Of a stretch of DNA of 64,000 nt, positions 28,006 through 38,949 are shown piece after piece. The stretch's first letter is position 1, and each line of letters starts with the position of its first letter. Under the pieces are notes generated by a model. It made no database searches. It saw only the letters and a program-made list of their open reading frames with translations, and had not been told where the DNA came from. The translations under genes and the position numbers were made by a program. The stretch is from Deltaproteobacteria bacterium (GTDB lineage Bacteria > Desulfobacterota > GWC2-55-46), in assembly GCA_016182655.1 (NCBI GenBank), contig JACPGB010000012.1, positions 86,651-150,650 on the forward strand. Direction: 5' to 3'.

Positions 28006-29028
28006 ATGAGGGCCGCATTTTACTATAACAACAGGGACGTAAGGGTGCAGGAGCTCCCCGTACCGAAGATACGCGAAGGCGAGTTGCTCGTAAGGGTCGA
28101 AGCAAGCGGCATCTGCGGTAGCGACGTCATGGAGTGGTACAGGATAAAGAAGGCCCCGCTCGTATTGGGCCATGAGATAGCCGGGACTGTAACGGAAATT
28201 GGCTCGGGTGTCGCCAGGTTCAAAGTCGGCGACAGGGTGACCGTAGCCCACCATGTGCCGTGCAATACGTGCCGGTACTGCCTTGCGGGAAACCACTCGG
28301 TCTGCGATACGCTCCGGACGACCAACTTCGACCCCGGCGGGTTCTCGGAGTATCTTAGAGTCCCTGCGATAAACGTGGACAGGGGCACGTTCAAGCTCCC
28401 GGACTCCATGACATTCGGCGAGGGGACTTTCTCCGAGCCTTTGGGGTGCGTCGTCCGCGGGATGCGCGCGGCGCGCATGGAACCGGGCAAGACCGTCCTC
28501 GTCATAGGCTCGGGCATGTCCGGGCTTCTCTACATCAGGCTCGCAAAGGCGCTCGGCGCCGGCAAGATAATCGCGACCGACATAAGCGACTTTAGATTAA
28601 AAGCCGCGAAGGTATCCGGCGCTGACCTTGTTTTAAAGGCTGACTCAGACGTGCCGGGAGAGGTCAGGAAGTTCCTCGGAAGGCTCGCCGACATCGCGGT
28701 CGTGTGCGTGGCGCGTGACTCCGCGTTTACGCAAGGGCTCAAATCCGTTGACAAGGGCGGGGTCGTATCGTTCTTCGCGCCCAAGGAGCCCGGAGAGACC
28801 TTCCCCATACCGATGTTCGACCTCTGGAAGGACAATATAACGATAGTCCACTCTTACGCCTCGCCGCCGCTCGATACGCTTACAGCGCTCGACCTCATAG
28901 AATCGAAGAGGGTCCCGGTCGAGGACCTGATCACGCACAGGCTTAAGCTGGATGAAGCCCAGGAGGGGTTCTCTCTTGTGGCCGGGGCAGGGGATTCGTT
29001 AAAGGTGGTAATAGAGCCTAACAGGTGA
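28006..29028 (+). CDS. Zinc-dependent medium-chain alcohol/polyol dehydrogenase
   Basis: GICGSDVMEWYRI, GHEIAGTV, structural zinc CNTCRYCLAGNHSVC. Confidence 0.92.
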   Translation: MRAAFYYNNRDVRVQELPVPKIREGELLVRVEASGICGSDVMEWYRIKKAPLVLGHEIAGTVTEIGSGVARFKVGDRVTVAHHVPCNTCRYCLAGNHSVCDTLRTTNFDPGGFSEYLRVPAINVDRGTFKLPDSMTFGEGTFSEPLGCVVRGMRAARMEPGKTVLVIGSGMSGLLYIRLAKALGAGKIIATDISDFRLKAAKVSGADLVLKADSDVPGEVRKFLGRLADIAVVCVARDSAFTQGLKSVDKGGVVSFFAPKEPGETFPIPMFDLWKDNITIVHSYASPPLDTLTALDLIESKRVPVEDLITHRLKLDEAQEGFSLVAGAGDSLKVVIEPNR

Positions 29029-29029
29029 G

Positions 29030-29905
29030 ATGGGGACTCGATCGATGAGGATAGGTCTTGTGATAAAGGCTTCCAACCCTGAGGCCGTTGAGCTCGCCTC
29101 CGGGATAGCGGGATGGGTCTCGGGGAGGAATGGCGCGGTCTACGTGGACGCGGGTGTGGCCGGGAGGGTCCGGGGTGCTGTCTCGGTCCAGCCCGAGCAT
29201 TTCTCCGATTCCATCGATGTGCTCATAGTATTGGGCGGGGACGGCACCATGATACACGCCGCGCGCCTGCTCGACGGCAAGAAGGTCCCGATACTCGGGG
29301 TGAACATGGGGTCGCTCGGATTTCTCACCTCCATAACCGTAAAGGAGGTCTTCCCGATCCTCGAACGGATAATGAAGGGGGACTTCGCGATAGAAGAGAG
29401 GATGATGCTCTCGGTCGCCCACACGCGGGACGGCGAGACGCTCTCGAAATTCAAGGTCCTTAACGACGCGGTAATAAAAGGCGACAACGCAAGGCTTATA
29501 AGATTAGAGACGCGCATCAACATGGAGTATGTGAATACCTACAGGGCCGACGGTCTCATCGTGGCAAGCCCCACGGGCTCGACCGCCTATTCGCTCTCGG
29601 CGAACGGCCCGATACTCTATCCGACGATCCACTCGATAATAGTCGCGCCGATCTGCCCCTTCAACCTCACCAACAGGCCGGTAGTCATCCCCGACTGGAT
29701 GACGGTCGACGTGACCGTCTCCCCGGACCAGTCGAATGTCGAGCTCATACTCGACGGCCAGGTCGACATACCGCTACTTACCAACGATACCGTCAAGATA
29801 AAGCGGGCCGACTCCAGCGTCTATCTAATTAAGTATGAAGGAAAGAGCTATTTTGATATACTCAGGGAGAGGCTTATGTGGGAGGTAAAGACTGTCAAGG
29901 TCTGA
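29030..29905 (+). CDS. nadK: NAD kinase
   Basis: LIVLGGDGTMIHAARL; VNMGSLGFLT; VASPTGSTAYSLSANGPI. Confidence 0.97.
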   Translation: MGTRSMRIGLVIKASNPEAVELASGIAGWVSGRNGAVYVDAGVAGRVRGAVSVQPEHFSDSIDVLIVLGGDGTMIHAARLLDGKKVPILGVNMGSLGFLTSITVKEVFPILERIMKGDFAIEERMMLSVAHTRDGETLSKFKVLNDAVIKGDNARLIRLETRINMEYVNTYRADGLIVASPTGSTAYSLSANGPILYPTIHSIIVAPICPFNLTNRPVVIPDWMTVDVTVSPDQSNVELILDGQVDIPLLTNDTVKIKRADSSVYLIKYEGKSYFDILRERLMWEVKTVKV

Positions 29906-29998
29906 GTCGGCCCCGCAACCCTTTCGGGGCTTAGGCCCCATGATCTGAATGTGAGATGCACTTGACCTTTTCCGTCTCATACCCTCCAATGCGAATGT

Positions 29999-31786
29999 AT
30001 GCTTTCTGAGCTCAACATCAAGGATTTTGCCATAATAGAAGGGCTCTCCCTCGCCTTTGCGCCGGGCCTCAACATCTTTACCGGAGAGACCGGGGCCGGG
30101 AAAAGCATCATCATGGACGCGATAGCGCTAATACTCGGCGAGCGCGCCTCGAACGACCTCATAAGGTCTTCGGCCGAGGAGGCGAGGGTGGAGGCGCTCT
30201 TCGACCCGTCGCCTCCCTCAGTTGAAGGGGTGCTTAAAGAGGCGGGGATAGAGCCAGCCGCTACACTCCTCATAAAGAGGGTCGTGCAAAGGGCCGGGAG
30301 GAACAGGATATACATAAACGGGTCTCTTGCAACGCTCGTCACGCTCACCGAGGTCGGCAGACGCCTCATCGACATATACGGCCAGAGCGAGCACCAGTCG
30401 CTAACGCGCCCTGAGGAGCACGTCGAGATGCTCGACTCCTTCGGGGGACTCAAGGCGCTCCGCTCCCACATGGCCGAGAGCCACAGGGAATTCCTCGGGC
30501 TAAAAAAAGAATTTGATTCGCTTGCGGCAGAGGCCAAAAGCCTGAAGGACAGGAAGGACCTCCTCGAGTTCCAGTTGAAGGAGATAAGCTCCGCGGCTCT
30601 AAAGCCCGGAGAGGACGAGGCGTTAAATAAAGAGATCGAGAGGCTTAAGCACGCCGAGAGGCTAAAGGGGGCGTCCCTGAACGCCGAGCGCGAGATATAT
30701 TCGGACGACGGCTCGATGATCGAAAGGCTCGGCTCGATCATAAAGTCCCTTAAAGACGCCGCTGCCTTCGACGAGAGATTGAAAAAGGCCGTTGAGCCGC
30801 TGGAGTCCTCGCTGATAGGCATGGAGGATGCCGGGGCGTTTCTCAGGGACTATTCCGACGCAATCGAGGCCGACCCGGATGCGCTGGAGGCCGCGCTTGG
30901 TCGGGCTGACCTCATAGGGAAGCTCAAGAAGAAGTACGGCCCATCGCTTGAAGAGGTCATAAAAAAAGGGGAGGCGCTTTCCGACGAGCTCAAGCTCGCA
31001 ACGGGTTCGGACGAGAGATCAAAGGCCCTTGAAGGGCTCGTAGCCGAGGCCAGGGAAAAGGCGCTCTCGGCGGCAAAGGCCTTGACTGAGGCGCGCGCCA
31101 ACGCGGCAAAAGAGCTTGAGGAGAGGATAGGGGAAGAGCTCTTCACCCTTGGCATGAAGGACGCCGTTTTCCAGGTCTCGATGGATATGGAGAAAAACCC
31201 AGACGGCACGGTCCGCTTCAACGAGAAGGGCGCCGACAGGGTAAACTTCTTCATAGCCCCTAACAAGGGCGAGGGGTTGAAGCCCTTGTCCAGGATAGCC
31301 TCAGGCGGCGAGCTCTCCCGTATAATGCTCGCGCTTAAAAGCGCGGCCTCTGTCGGAAAAGTCCCGGCTCTCGTCTTTGATGAGATAGACACGGGTGTCG
31401 GAGGGGCGATGGCGCAGGTCGTGGGACTTAAATTGAAAGAGGTCTCAAAGGCGCACCAGGTCCTCTGCATCACGCATCTCCCGCAGATAGCCGCGTTCGC
31501 GGACGCCCACTTCGGCGTCTCAAAGGAGACGACCAAAGAGGGCAGGACCGTAAGCACGGTAAGGGAGCTCAAGGGGGATGAAACGATTGAGCAGATATCC
31601 GTCATGCTCGGCGGGCTTAAAGTCACGGAGACGACGAGGATGCACGCAATGGAGTTAATGGACGCGGCCAGGACGATGTCCCAAAAGGGGCTCAAGGCGG
31701 CAAAGACGCCCGCGCCTCCGGCTACAGTGACAAAGGTGCGTACAAAGGAAAAGACAATAAGCAAGGCAGAGAGCGGAGGGAAGTAA
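29999..31786 (+). CDS. recN: DNA repair protein RecN
   Basis: MLSELNIKDFAIIEGLSLAFAPGLNIFTGETGAGKSI; SGGELSRIMLALK; VFDEIDTGVGGAMAQVVG. Confidence 0.97.
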   Translation: MLSELNIKDFAIIEGLSLAFAPGLNIFTGETGAGKSIIMDAIALILGERASNDLIRSSAEEARVEALFDPSPPSVEGVLKEAGIEPAATLLIKRVVQRAGRNRIYINGSLATLVTLTEVGRRLIDIYGQSEHQSLTRPEEHVEMLDSFGGLKALRSHMAESHREFLGLKKEFDSLAAEAKSLKDRKDLLEFQLKEISSAALKPGEDEALNKEIERLKHAERLKGASLNAEREIYSDDGSMIERLGSIIKSLKDAAAFDERLKKAVEPLESSLIGMEDAGAFLRDYSDAIEADPDALEAALGRADLIGKLKKKYGPSLEEVIKKGEALSDELKLATGSDERSKALEGLVAEAREKALSAAKALTEARANAAKELEERIGEELFTLGMKDAVFQVSMDMEKNPDGTVRFNEKGADRVNFFIAPNKGEGLKPLSRIASGGELSRIMLALKSAASVGKVPALVFDEIDTGVGGAMAQVVGLKLKEVSKAHQVLCITHLPQIAAFADAHFGVSKETTKEGRTVSTVRELKGDETIEQISVMLGGLKVTETTRMHAMELMDAARTMSQKGLKAAKTPAPPATVTKVRTKEKTISKAESGGK

Positions 31787-31791
31787 CCGAG

Positions 31792-32250
31792 TTGGTGAGG
31801 AAGGCGGTCCTGGACGACGTCCAGGACATTTTCAATATAGTCGAGGCCTCGGCCTCAAAGGGGCTCATGCTCCCGAGGGCGCTCCCGGACATCTGCGACA
31901 GCCTCCGGGACTTTTTCGTCTACGAAGAGAACGGAGTTGTACTCGGGGCCTGCGCCCTTCACATAAGCAGTGTGGATATGGGCGAGATACGCTCGCTCGC
32001 CGTGAAAGAAGGCTCTACAGGGATAGGCATAGGGAGAAAGCTCGTCGAGGCGTGCCTTAACGAGGCCCGCTCCATCGGGCTTAAAAAGGTCTTCGCCCTT
32101 ACTTACAAGACAGGCTTTTTCTCGAAGCTCGCGTTCAAGCCGATCTCAAAAGAGGTCCTGCCCCACAAGATATGGGGCGACTGCATCAAATGCGTAAAGT
32201 TCCCGAACTGCGACGAGAACGCCATGATAATAGACCTGAACGGGAGATAG
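31792..32250 (+). CDS. GNAT N-acetyltransferase, candidate short-form N-acetylglutamate synthase
   Basis: VRKAVLDDVQDIFNIVEASASKGLMLPRALPDICDSLRDFFVYEENG...GEIRSLAVKEGSTGIGIGRKLVEAC...KIWGDCIKCVKFPNCDENAM. Confidence 0.8.
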   Translation: MVRKAVLDDVQDIFNIVEASASKGLMLPRALPDICDSLRDFFVYEENGVVLGACALHISSVDMGEIRSLAVKEGSTGIGIGRKLVEACLNEARSIGLKKVFALTYKTGFFSKLAFKPISKEVLPHKIWGDCIKCVKFPNCDENAMIIDLNGR

Positions 32251-32282
32251 CCGCGGGATTTTCCGGGAAGAGGGGAGGCGGT

Positions 32283-33644
32283 ATGGACATGAAAACAAAA
32301 AGGGCCGAAGGCCAAAGGACGATAGAGGCCGTAAGGGGGCTCCTCAAGGGCCGCCCGGTAGAGTACGAGATATTTTTCTCCTATGACAGCGGCTTTGGCG
32401 CGGACGCGAGAGAAGGCGCGATAGACGCTCTCAAGGCCCGTTCGAACGCCGGGGTGGGCCTGAGGACCATATCGAAGAACAGGCTCGGCTTCGGGTTTTC
32501 ATCCGTTTTGACCGATGACGCGCTACGCGACCTCGTGGAAAAGACGCTCACGGGCAGTCAGGAGTCGTCCGAGGACGCCTCACTCGGTCTGCCCGAGGCT
32601 GTTGCGTTTGCGAAGGACTCTGACCTCGGCGTGTATGACGAGTCGTACGACAGTGTCGGCGAAGAAGCTAAGATAAGGCACGCGATAGAGATAGAAGAGG
32701 CCGCGCTCTCATTCGACAAGAGGGTAAAGAGGGTCAGGAAGGCCTCGTACAACGCGTCCGTCAGGTACGAGAGGATCGTCAACTCAAAAGGCGTGGACGC
32801 CGAGCATATGGCGACTTACTTTTCCGGCTCGGTCACGGCAGTGGCCGAGGAAAAAGACGAGTCCCAGATGGGCTGGGACATGGCGCTCGGCCACATGAGA
32901 AAAGACGTCGACCCCGCGGTTGTCGGCAAGGGCGCGGCTGAAAATGCCGTCCGGCTCCTCGGGGCGCGTAAGCTCAAGTCTATAAAATGCCCGGCGATAA
33001 TAGAGAATGTCGTGGCCTGCGAGCTCCTTGAGGCGCTCGCAAGTTCGTTCCTGGGCGATAATGTCGAGAAGAAGAGGTCGATGCTCATAGGAAAGGTCGG
33101 CGCGAAGATCGCGTCAGACGCCATAAACATCTACGACGACGGCCTTAAAAAGGGCGGCTGGGCGGCCTCTCCCTTCGACGGCGAAGGGGCGGGGAGGCAA
33201 AAGACCGCGCTCGTCGTAAAGGGCGTGTGCCAGGGATACCTATACGATACATACTGGGGAAGAAGGGCCGGACGGGCTTCCACCGGCAACGCCACGCGCT
33301 CGAATTACAAGTCCACGCCCGGCGTGGGCATCTCGAACCTCTATATTGAAAACGGCGCAAAGACAGTCGGCGAGCTGAAGAAAGAGCTCGGAAATGGGCT
33401 TTTTGTCACAGAAGTTTTGGGCGTACATACGATAAACACAGTGACCGGGGACTTTTCCCTCGGCGCGGCGGGCCTCTGGATAGAGGGGAGCGAGTTCGCA
33501 TATCCGGTGCGCGGCCTTGCGGTATCCGGCAACCTCCTCGACCTTTTCGGAAGGGTCGGGGCGGCCGCCTCCGACTTGCGTTTCATGGGCTCTATCGGGG
33601 CGCCCAGTCTTCTAATAACCGAAATCGAGGCGAGCGGAACATGA
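32283..33644 (+). CDS. TldD/PmbA family metallopeptidase
   Basis: EIFFSYDSGFGADAREG...STGNATRSNYKSTPGVGISNLYIENG. Confidence 0.9.
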   Translation: MDMKTKRAEGQRTIEAVRGLLKGRPVEYEIFFSYDSGFGADAREGAIDALKARSNAGVGLRTISKNRLGFGFSSVLTDDALRDLVEKTLTGSQESSEDASLGLPEAVAFAKDSDLGVYDESYDSVGEEAKIRHAIEIEEAALSFDKRVKRVRKASYNASVRYERIVNSKGVDAEHMATYFSGSVTAVAEEKDESQMGWDMALGHMRKDVDPAVVGKGAAENAVRLLGARKLKSIKCPAIIENVVACELLEALASSFLGDNVEKKRSMLIGKVGAKIASDAINIYDDGLKKGGWAASPFDGEGAGRQKTALVVKGVCQGYLYDTYWGRRAGRASTGNATRSNYKSTPGVGISNLYIENGAKTVGELKKELGNGLFVTEVLGVHTINTVTGDFSLGAAGLWIEGSEFAYPVRGLAVSGNLLDLFGRVGAAASDLRFMGSIGAPSLLITEIEASGT

Positions 33645-34327
33645 CGAACGAGACGAGCAAGGAAGAGAAGAAGGACGCGGCTATCCGCGAGACACTTACC
33701 AAGAACCCCCTCTTTAGCTCCCTCGAGGACTTCTATCTCAAGGACATCATCTCGAGGGGCGAGTTCAGGACGTGGCCCGAGGCGAGCCAGATAATCATCG
33801 AGGGCGAGAGCGGGGACGCGGTCTTCTTCGTCATCTCCGGCAAGGTCAAGGTCACGCTCTACGGCGAGGAGGGCAGGGAAATAGTCCTTGCGATACTCAA
33901 GGAAGGCGACATGTTCGGCGAGATGTCGATAATAGACGACAAGCCGAGGTCCGCCAACGTCGAGGCGATAACCGACCTTGAGTGCCTCGTCGTCGGAAAG
34001 ACCGCCTTCCTCGATTATCTCTCTCGCCACCACAAGGTCTACATGAGGTTCTTCGCGTACCTTACCGGTAGGCTCAGGGAAGCGACAAGGAAGATAGGCG
34101 GGCTCGCCCTTCTGGATGTCTGCGGGCGTATTGCGCACACGCTCATCGGCATGTCGAAAACAACTCTTACCGGCGATGAGAAGGTGATAGCCATCGAGAG
34201 GCCGACCCACGAACAGCTCGCCGCCATGATAGGCTCGTCACGCGAGGTAGTCTCCCGCGCGCTCAAAAAGATGACTCAGGAAGGGTACATCAAGATAGAA
34301 AAGGACAAGATACTCCTCTATCCGTAG
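33641..34327 (+). CDS. Crp/Fnr family regulator
   Basis: AVFFVISGKVKVTLYGEEGREIVLAILKEGDMFGEMSIIDDKPRSA; HTH EQLAAMIGSSREVVSRALKKM. Confidence 0.94.
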   Translation: MTNETSKEEKKDAAIRETLTKNPLFSSLEDFYLKDIISRGEFRTWPEASQIIIEGESGDAVFFVISGKVKVTLYGEEGREIVLAILKEGDMFGEMSIIDDKPRSANVEAITDLECLVVGKTAFLDYLSRHHKVYMRFFAYLTGRLREATRKIGGLALLDVCGRIAHTLIGMSKTTLTGDEKVIAIERPTHEQLAAMIGSSREVVSRALKKMTQEGYIKIEKDKILLYP

Positions 34328-34596
34328 GAAGATATTCGCGCCAAAAGTGTAACAATCGTAAGTGCGCGTGTTTTTCCGTCTTTAAGCCTTGACAAGCCCT
34401 CCGCCGTTGTGCTACTCCATTCATACTCGGGATTCTGAAATGCTGGGAGCGGGGGGGTAAACCCCTTCGCCGTTCCATCTCCGCAAGCGCCGTGTAAAGG
34501 CGCTCATCAGGTCCCGCCGTTCATTGCTCTCTACGTACCGGCCGTTTCCGATAATCGTAAATTCAATCAGCCCATCTCTTAAGGGGAGCCTATCGT

Positions 34597-35505
34597 TTGG
34601 AGAGGCGTTTTCTCACATTTTTCGTGCTTACCGACGACGCGTCGAAGACCCGCCGGCTCCGTATCCCCGTGCGGCTCCTTAAAGGGCTTGGCGTCTTGTC
34701 GGCTCTTATCTTCCTCGCGGTCTCTTTTGTCGTCTACGACTATGTCCGTATAAAAGGCGAGAAGGCGGACCTCTTCACCCTTAAAAAGGAGAACGAGGAC
34801 CAGAGGCTCGAGCTACAGTGGTTCAGCGCGAAGATCGGGGAGATAGAGACCGAGCTATCGAAGCTGAACCTCTTTGACAGGAAGCTTCGCGCCATGGCAA
34901 ACCTCGGAACGCCCAAGTCGGCGCTCCCGGACCAGGTGATGGGCATGGGCGGGCCCGTGGAGGAAAAGCCCTTGAGCTCCACCGAAGACGCGGCCAAGGG
35001 GCTCAAGGAAGAGATGCGCTCTGAGCTCCAGACCCTCGAAGGCCGACTTAGCGACCAGAAAGCGAGTTTTTCCGACCTCCACGAATACATGCTGGAACGC
35101 TCGTCGTTCATCGCCGCGACCCCTTCCATCTGGCCCGCGCGCGGCTGGTTGACTTCCGCCTTCGGCGAGAGGATATCCCCCTTTTCCGGCACGTTACAGC
35201 CCCACAGGGGCATTGACATAGCGAACAGGGTCGGTACGCCGGTCGTAGCCCCGGCGGACGGGGTCGTGATAGAGGCCATAAACGACGAGGGGCTCGGGAG
35301 AAAGGTCACCGTATTCCACGGGTTCGGCTACAAGACCTCTTACGGCCACCTATCGCAGGCGCTCGTTAAAGTGGGCCAGAGGGTCAAGCGCGGAACGAAG
35401 CTCGGTCTCATGGGCAACTCCGGACGCTCCACCGGCCCCCATCTCCATTACGAGGTCTCGCTGAACGGAGTCCCGGTCGACCCGGCGAGGTACCTCCTGA
35501 ACTGA
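34597..35505 (+). CDS. M23 family peptidase (LytM domain), TTG start
   Basis: PHRGIDIANRVGTPVVAPADGVV...GHLSQALVKVGQRVKRG..GRSTGPHLHYEV; N-terminal TM and coiled coil. Confidence 0.93.
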   Translation: MERRFLTFFVLTDDASKTRRLRIPVRLLKGLGVLSALIFLAVSFVVYDYVRIKGEKADLFTLKKENEDQRLELQWFSAKIGEIETELSKLNLFDRKLRAMANLGTPKSALPDQVMGMGGPVEEKPLSSTEDAAKGLKEEMRSELQTLEGRLSDQKASFSDLHEYMLERSSFIAATPSIWPARGWLTSAFGERISPFSGTLQPHRGIDIANRVGTPVVAPADGVVIEAINDEGLGRKVTVFHGFGYKTSYGHLSQALVKVGQRVKRGTKLGLMGNSGRSTGPHLHYEVSLNGVPVDPARYLLN

Positions 35506-35510
35506 GTTTT

Positions 35511-35736
35511 GGCTATCTCTAAAAATTGTTATTTTTCCTGACTGCTCGGCGCAGGGCCAAAGTATCCGGGAACCTTTAAATAAATCGATGCTCCACCGTT
35601 TGATACGAATTTGCCCGTCCGGCAGGACTGCGTCAGGTCGGAAATAAAACTGCTCACATATTAACCACATATGCTCCGCTTTTTATTTCCGCCCTTCCTT
35701 GACCTCAGAAAAAAATCCTAATTTTTAGAGGTAGCC
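35511..35736 (-). mobile_element. 226-bp MITE-like element, copy 2 (inverted relative to copy 1)
   Basis: GGCTATCTCTAAAAATT...AATTTTTAGAGGTAGCC; nested 90-bp-family unit at ~35544-35628; flanked by TTTT on both sides. Confidence 0.88.
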
Positions 35737-35760
35737 TTTTGAATTTGCTCGATTGATTGA

Positions 35761-35792
35761 GCCCTCCGGAGGACATCCGGAGGGCTTTTTTG
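35761..35792 (+). terminator. Rho-independent terminator
   Basis: GCCCTCCGGAGGACATCCGGAGGGCTTTTTT. Confidence 0.85.
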
Positions 35793-35881
35793 TGCTCGGC
35801 GCGGGGCCAAATTCAAATCGGGTGTTTCAGGCTTACGGACACAAAGCCGCCCCGATACGGAATTGCCCGTCCGGCGAGGAC
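35792..35881 (-). repeat. 90-bp repeat family, single unit
   Basis: TGCTCGGCGCGGGGCCAAATT...GAATTGCCCGTCCGGCGAGGAC; centre resembles the 13572-13658 unit (TTCAAATCGGGT...CAAAGCCG.CCGATACGGA). Confidence 0.85.
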
Positions 35882-35891
35882 AAAAAAGGTT

Positions 35892-35919
35892 TTGCCCGCT
35901 ATGGAAAAATATGTATAAT
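35892..35919 (+). promoter_or_regulatory. Putative sigma70 promoter for secA
   Basis: TTGCCC-N16-TATAAT. Confidence 0.5.
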
Positions 35920-36012
35920 TGTGCTATTATGACCAATTGTATTCGTACCCTTATCAAAGAGTAAATATCATATATCGGAAGGGGGTTTAAGCTTAAGCCC
36001 CTATGGAGAGAC

Positions 36013-38754
36013 ATGTTAAACAACCTGCTTAAAAAGGTCTTCGGCTCCAAGAACGACAGGGAGGTAAAGAGGCTACAGCCCATAGTCGAGAAGATAAACT
36101 CCCTTGAGCCGAAGATGAAGGCCTTGAACGACGAGGGGTTTAAGGAACTCACGAAGCGCTTCAAGGAGGAGCTTGCCTCGGGCAAGGGGCTGGACGACGT
36201 GCTCCCGGAGGCCTTCGCGGCCTGCAGGGAGGCCTCCTGGCGGCGTCTTAAGATGCGCCACTTCGACGTCCAGCTCATGGGCGCGATGGTCCTCAACGAA
36301 GGCAAGATCTCCGAGATGAAGACCGGAGAGGGAAAGACGCTTGTGGCGACCCTCGCCCTGTATCTCAACGCCCTTACCGGCAAGGGCGCGCATCTCGTAA
36401 CGGTGAACGACTACCTCGCCAAAAGGGACTCCCACTGGATGGGCGCGTTGTACAACGCCCTCGGCTTGACCGTCGGCGTCATCCAGCACGAGGCGAGCTT
36501 CGTCTACGACCCCACCTACAGGGACAGCGGCTCTTTCATACATCTGCGCCCCTGCTCGAGGAAAGAGGCCTACAACGCCGACATCACCTACGGCACTAAC
36601 AACGAGTTCGGCTTCGATTACTTAAGAGACAACATGAAGTTCTCGCTCGACGAGTACGTCCAGAGGGATCTGAACTTCGCCATCGTCGACGAGGTCGACT
36701 CCATCCTCATAGACGAGGCGAGGACGCCGCTCATCATATCGGGCCCCACGGAAGACTCGACCGACAAGTACTACACGATAGACAGGATAATGCCGGGGCT
36801 CAAGAAAGACGCCCACTACACGGTCGACGAGAAGGCCAGACAGGTACTCATGACGGACGAGGGTGTCGAGAAGGTGGAAGAGCTCCTCTCGCTCGGGAAC
36901 CTCTACGACCCGGAGAACATAGAGACGCTCCACCACGTGAACCAGGCGCTACGCGCGCACGTCCTCTTCCACAGGGACGTCGACTACGTCGTCAAGGACG
37001 ACCAGGTCATAATAGTCGACGAGTTCACCGGAAGGCTCATGCCCGGCAGGCGCTGGTCCGACGGGCTCCATCAGGCGGTCGAGGCGAAGGAGAACGCCAA
37101 GATAGAGAACGAGAACCAAACACTCGCTACGATAACCTTCCAGAACTACTTCAGGATGTACAATAAGCTCTCCGGCATGACCGGCACCGCCGACACCGAG
37201 GCCTCCGAGTTCCACTCGATATACAACCTCGAGGTCATGATAATACCGACGAACAAGCCGCTTGCAAGGGGCGACAACACCGACCTCGTCTACAAGACGA
37301 AGAAGGAGAAGTTCAAGGCCGTCGTCAAGGAGATCGAGGAGTGGAACAAAAAGGGGAGGCCCTGCCTCGTCGGCACCATATCCATCGACGACTCGGAAAA
37401 GCTCTCCAAGCTCCTCCAGAGCCACAATGTGGCCCACCATGTCCTTAACGCCAAGGCCCACGAGAGGGAGGCCGAGATAGTCGCGCAGGCCGGGAGATTA
37501 AAGTCCGTAACCATCTCTACGAACATGGCCGGCAGGGGCACCGACATACTCCTCGGCGGCAACCCCGAGTACCTCGCGGCGTCGCGCGCGGGCAAGGACG
37601 ACGCGACGGAGGAGTACAAGGAAGCGCTCGCAAGGGCGAGGGAGCTCTGCGAGGAGGAAAAGCAGAAGGTCCTCGCTTTGGGAGGCCTCCACATCATAGG
37701 GACCGAGAGGCACGAGTCCCGCCGCATAGACAACCAGTTAAGGGGCCGCGCGGGCCGTCAGGGAGACCCGGGCTCTTCCCGGTTCTATCTCTCGCTCGAT
37801 GACGATCTCCTGCGCATATTCGGGAGCGACAGGATAGCTTCGATCATGAACAAGATAGGCATGGAAGAGGACGTGCCTATCGAGCACGGGCTGGTGTCGA
37901 GGGCCATCGAGAACGCCCAGAAGAAGGTCGAGGCGCACAACTTCGACATAAGGAAGCACTTGCTTGAGTACGACGACGTCATGAACCAGCAGAGGGAGGT
38001 CGTCTACGGCTACAGGAAGCAGATACTCTCCGAGGCGGGTCTGCGCGACATGGTGAAGGAGTTCACCATGGAGGTCTCCGAGAACATAATAAACACACAC
38101 ATGGACGAGAAGTCCCACCCCGAGGACCGGGACCTGAAGCCCCTGCTCGACGGGCTCCATCAGCAGTTCGGGGTGCAGATAACGGCGCGCGATATCGAGT
38201 CCGTCGGCAGGGACGCGCTTGCCGGGGTAGCGACCGACCATATGTTCAAGGCATACGCCGAAAAGGTCGAGCTCGTCGGAGACGCGCCGTTCGCGTCATT
38301 CGAAAAAGTCATAATGCTCCACACCCTCGACACCCTCTGGAAGGACCACCTCCTTTCAATGGACCACCTTAAGGGCGGCATAGGGCTACGCGGCTACGGC
38401 CAGAAGAACCCGCTCCAGGAGTACAAGAAGGAGGGCTTCGACCTCTTCGTGGAGATGATCCTCCGCTTCAAGACCGAGGTAGCCGAGAGGCTGTATAAGG
38501 TCCAGATAAGGGAGCGGGAGGAAGAGACCGTGCCGGCGGCAGCGGCCCAGGCCGACGGGGCTCAAAGGCCCGTTGAAGCCGCCCAGCCGAGGAGGCCGCA
38601 ACCCCAGCGCCTTAAATACAGCAGGGGCGAGGAGGAGACGGAGGAAGAGCAGAAAGAGGCCCCGGTCACCCGCCACGGCGATAAAATCGGCAGGAACGAC
38701 CCGTGCCCTTGCGGGAGCGGGTTGAAGTACAAGCGCTGTTGCGGGGCCAAATAA
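36013..38754 (+). CDS. secA: Preprotein translocase ATPase SecA
   Basis: [39 protein letters not shown]-terminal [21 protein letters not shown]. Confidence 0.99.
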   Translation: MLNNLLKKVFGSKNDREVKRLQPIVEKINSLEPKMKALNDEGFKELTKRFKEELASGKGLDDVLPEAFAACREASWRRLKMRHFDVQLMGAMVLNEGKISEMKTGEGKTLVATLALYLNALTGKGAHLVTVNDYLAKRDSHWMGALYNALGLTVGVIQHEASFVYDPTYRDSGSFIHLRPCSRKEAYNADITYGTNNEFGFDYLRDNMKFSLDEYVQRDLNFAIVDEVDSILIDEARTPLIISGPTEDSTDKYYTIDRIMPGLKKDAHYTVDEKARQVLMTDEGVEKVEELLSLGNLYDPENIETLHHVNQALRAHVLFHRDVDYVVKDDQVIIVDEFTGRLMPGRRWSDGLHQAVEAKENAKIENENQTLATITFQNYFRMYNKLSGMTGTADTEASEFHSIYNLEVMIIPTNKPLARGDNTDLVYKTKKEKFKAVVKEIEEWNKKGRPCLVGTISIDDSEKLSKLLQSHNVAHHVLNAKAHEREAEIVAQAGRLKSVTISTNMAGRGTDILLGGNPEYLAASRAGKDDATEEYKEALARARELCEEEKQKVLALGGLHIIGTERHESRRIDNQLRGRAGRQGDPGSSRFYLSLDDDLLRIFGSDRIASIMNKIGMEEDVPIEHGLVSRAIENAQKKVEAHNFDIRKHLLEYDDVMNQQREVVYGYRKQILSEAGLRDMVKEFTMEVSENIINTHMDEKSHPEDRDLKPLLDGLHQQFGVQITARDIESVGRDALAGVATDHMFKAYAEKVELVGDAPFASFEKVIMLHTLDTLWKDHLLSMDHLKGGIGLRGYGQKNPLQEYKKEGFDLFVEMILRFKTEVAERLYKVQIREREEETVPAAAAQADGAQRPVEAAQPRRPQPQRLKYSRGEEETEEEQKEAPVTRHGDKIGRNDPCPCGSGLKYKRCCGAK

Positions 38755-38816
38755 GCCGGCAGGCATAAATTAAAGTTTCGAGGCTTGACTCCGGCGTACA
38801 AACTATAGAGTTCAGT

Positions 38817-38893
38817 TCCCCTCCTTACCAAGGAGGGGCCAGGGGAGGTCGTTCTTCATTTTAAACCACCCCTCCCCTTGTCAAGGGGAGGGG
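38817..38893. repeat. Dispersed CT-rich hairpin repeat
   Basis: CCCCTCCTTACCAAGGAGGGG...CCCCTCCCCTTGTCAAGGGGAGGGG; cf. 13048-13134. Confidence 0.85.
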
Positions 38894-38949
38894 TTTATAA
38901 AGCAACCACGTAGCAAACTACAGAGAATTTTCTGATCAAAGGACGATAG

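Noticed and set aside
29906-29960. GCCCCGCAACCCTTTCGGGGC hairpin after nadK as another 90-bp repeat copy or terminator
   Set aside because: Only a short partial match to the repeat ends and no U-tract; insufficient support
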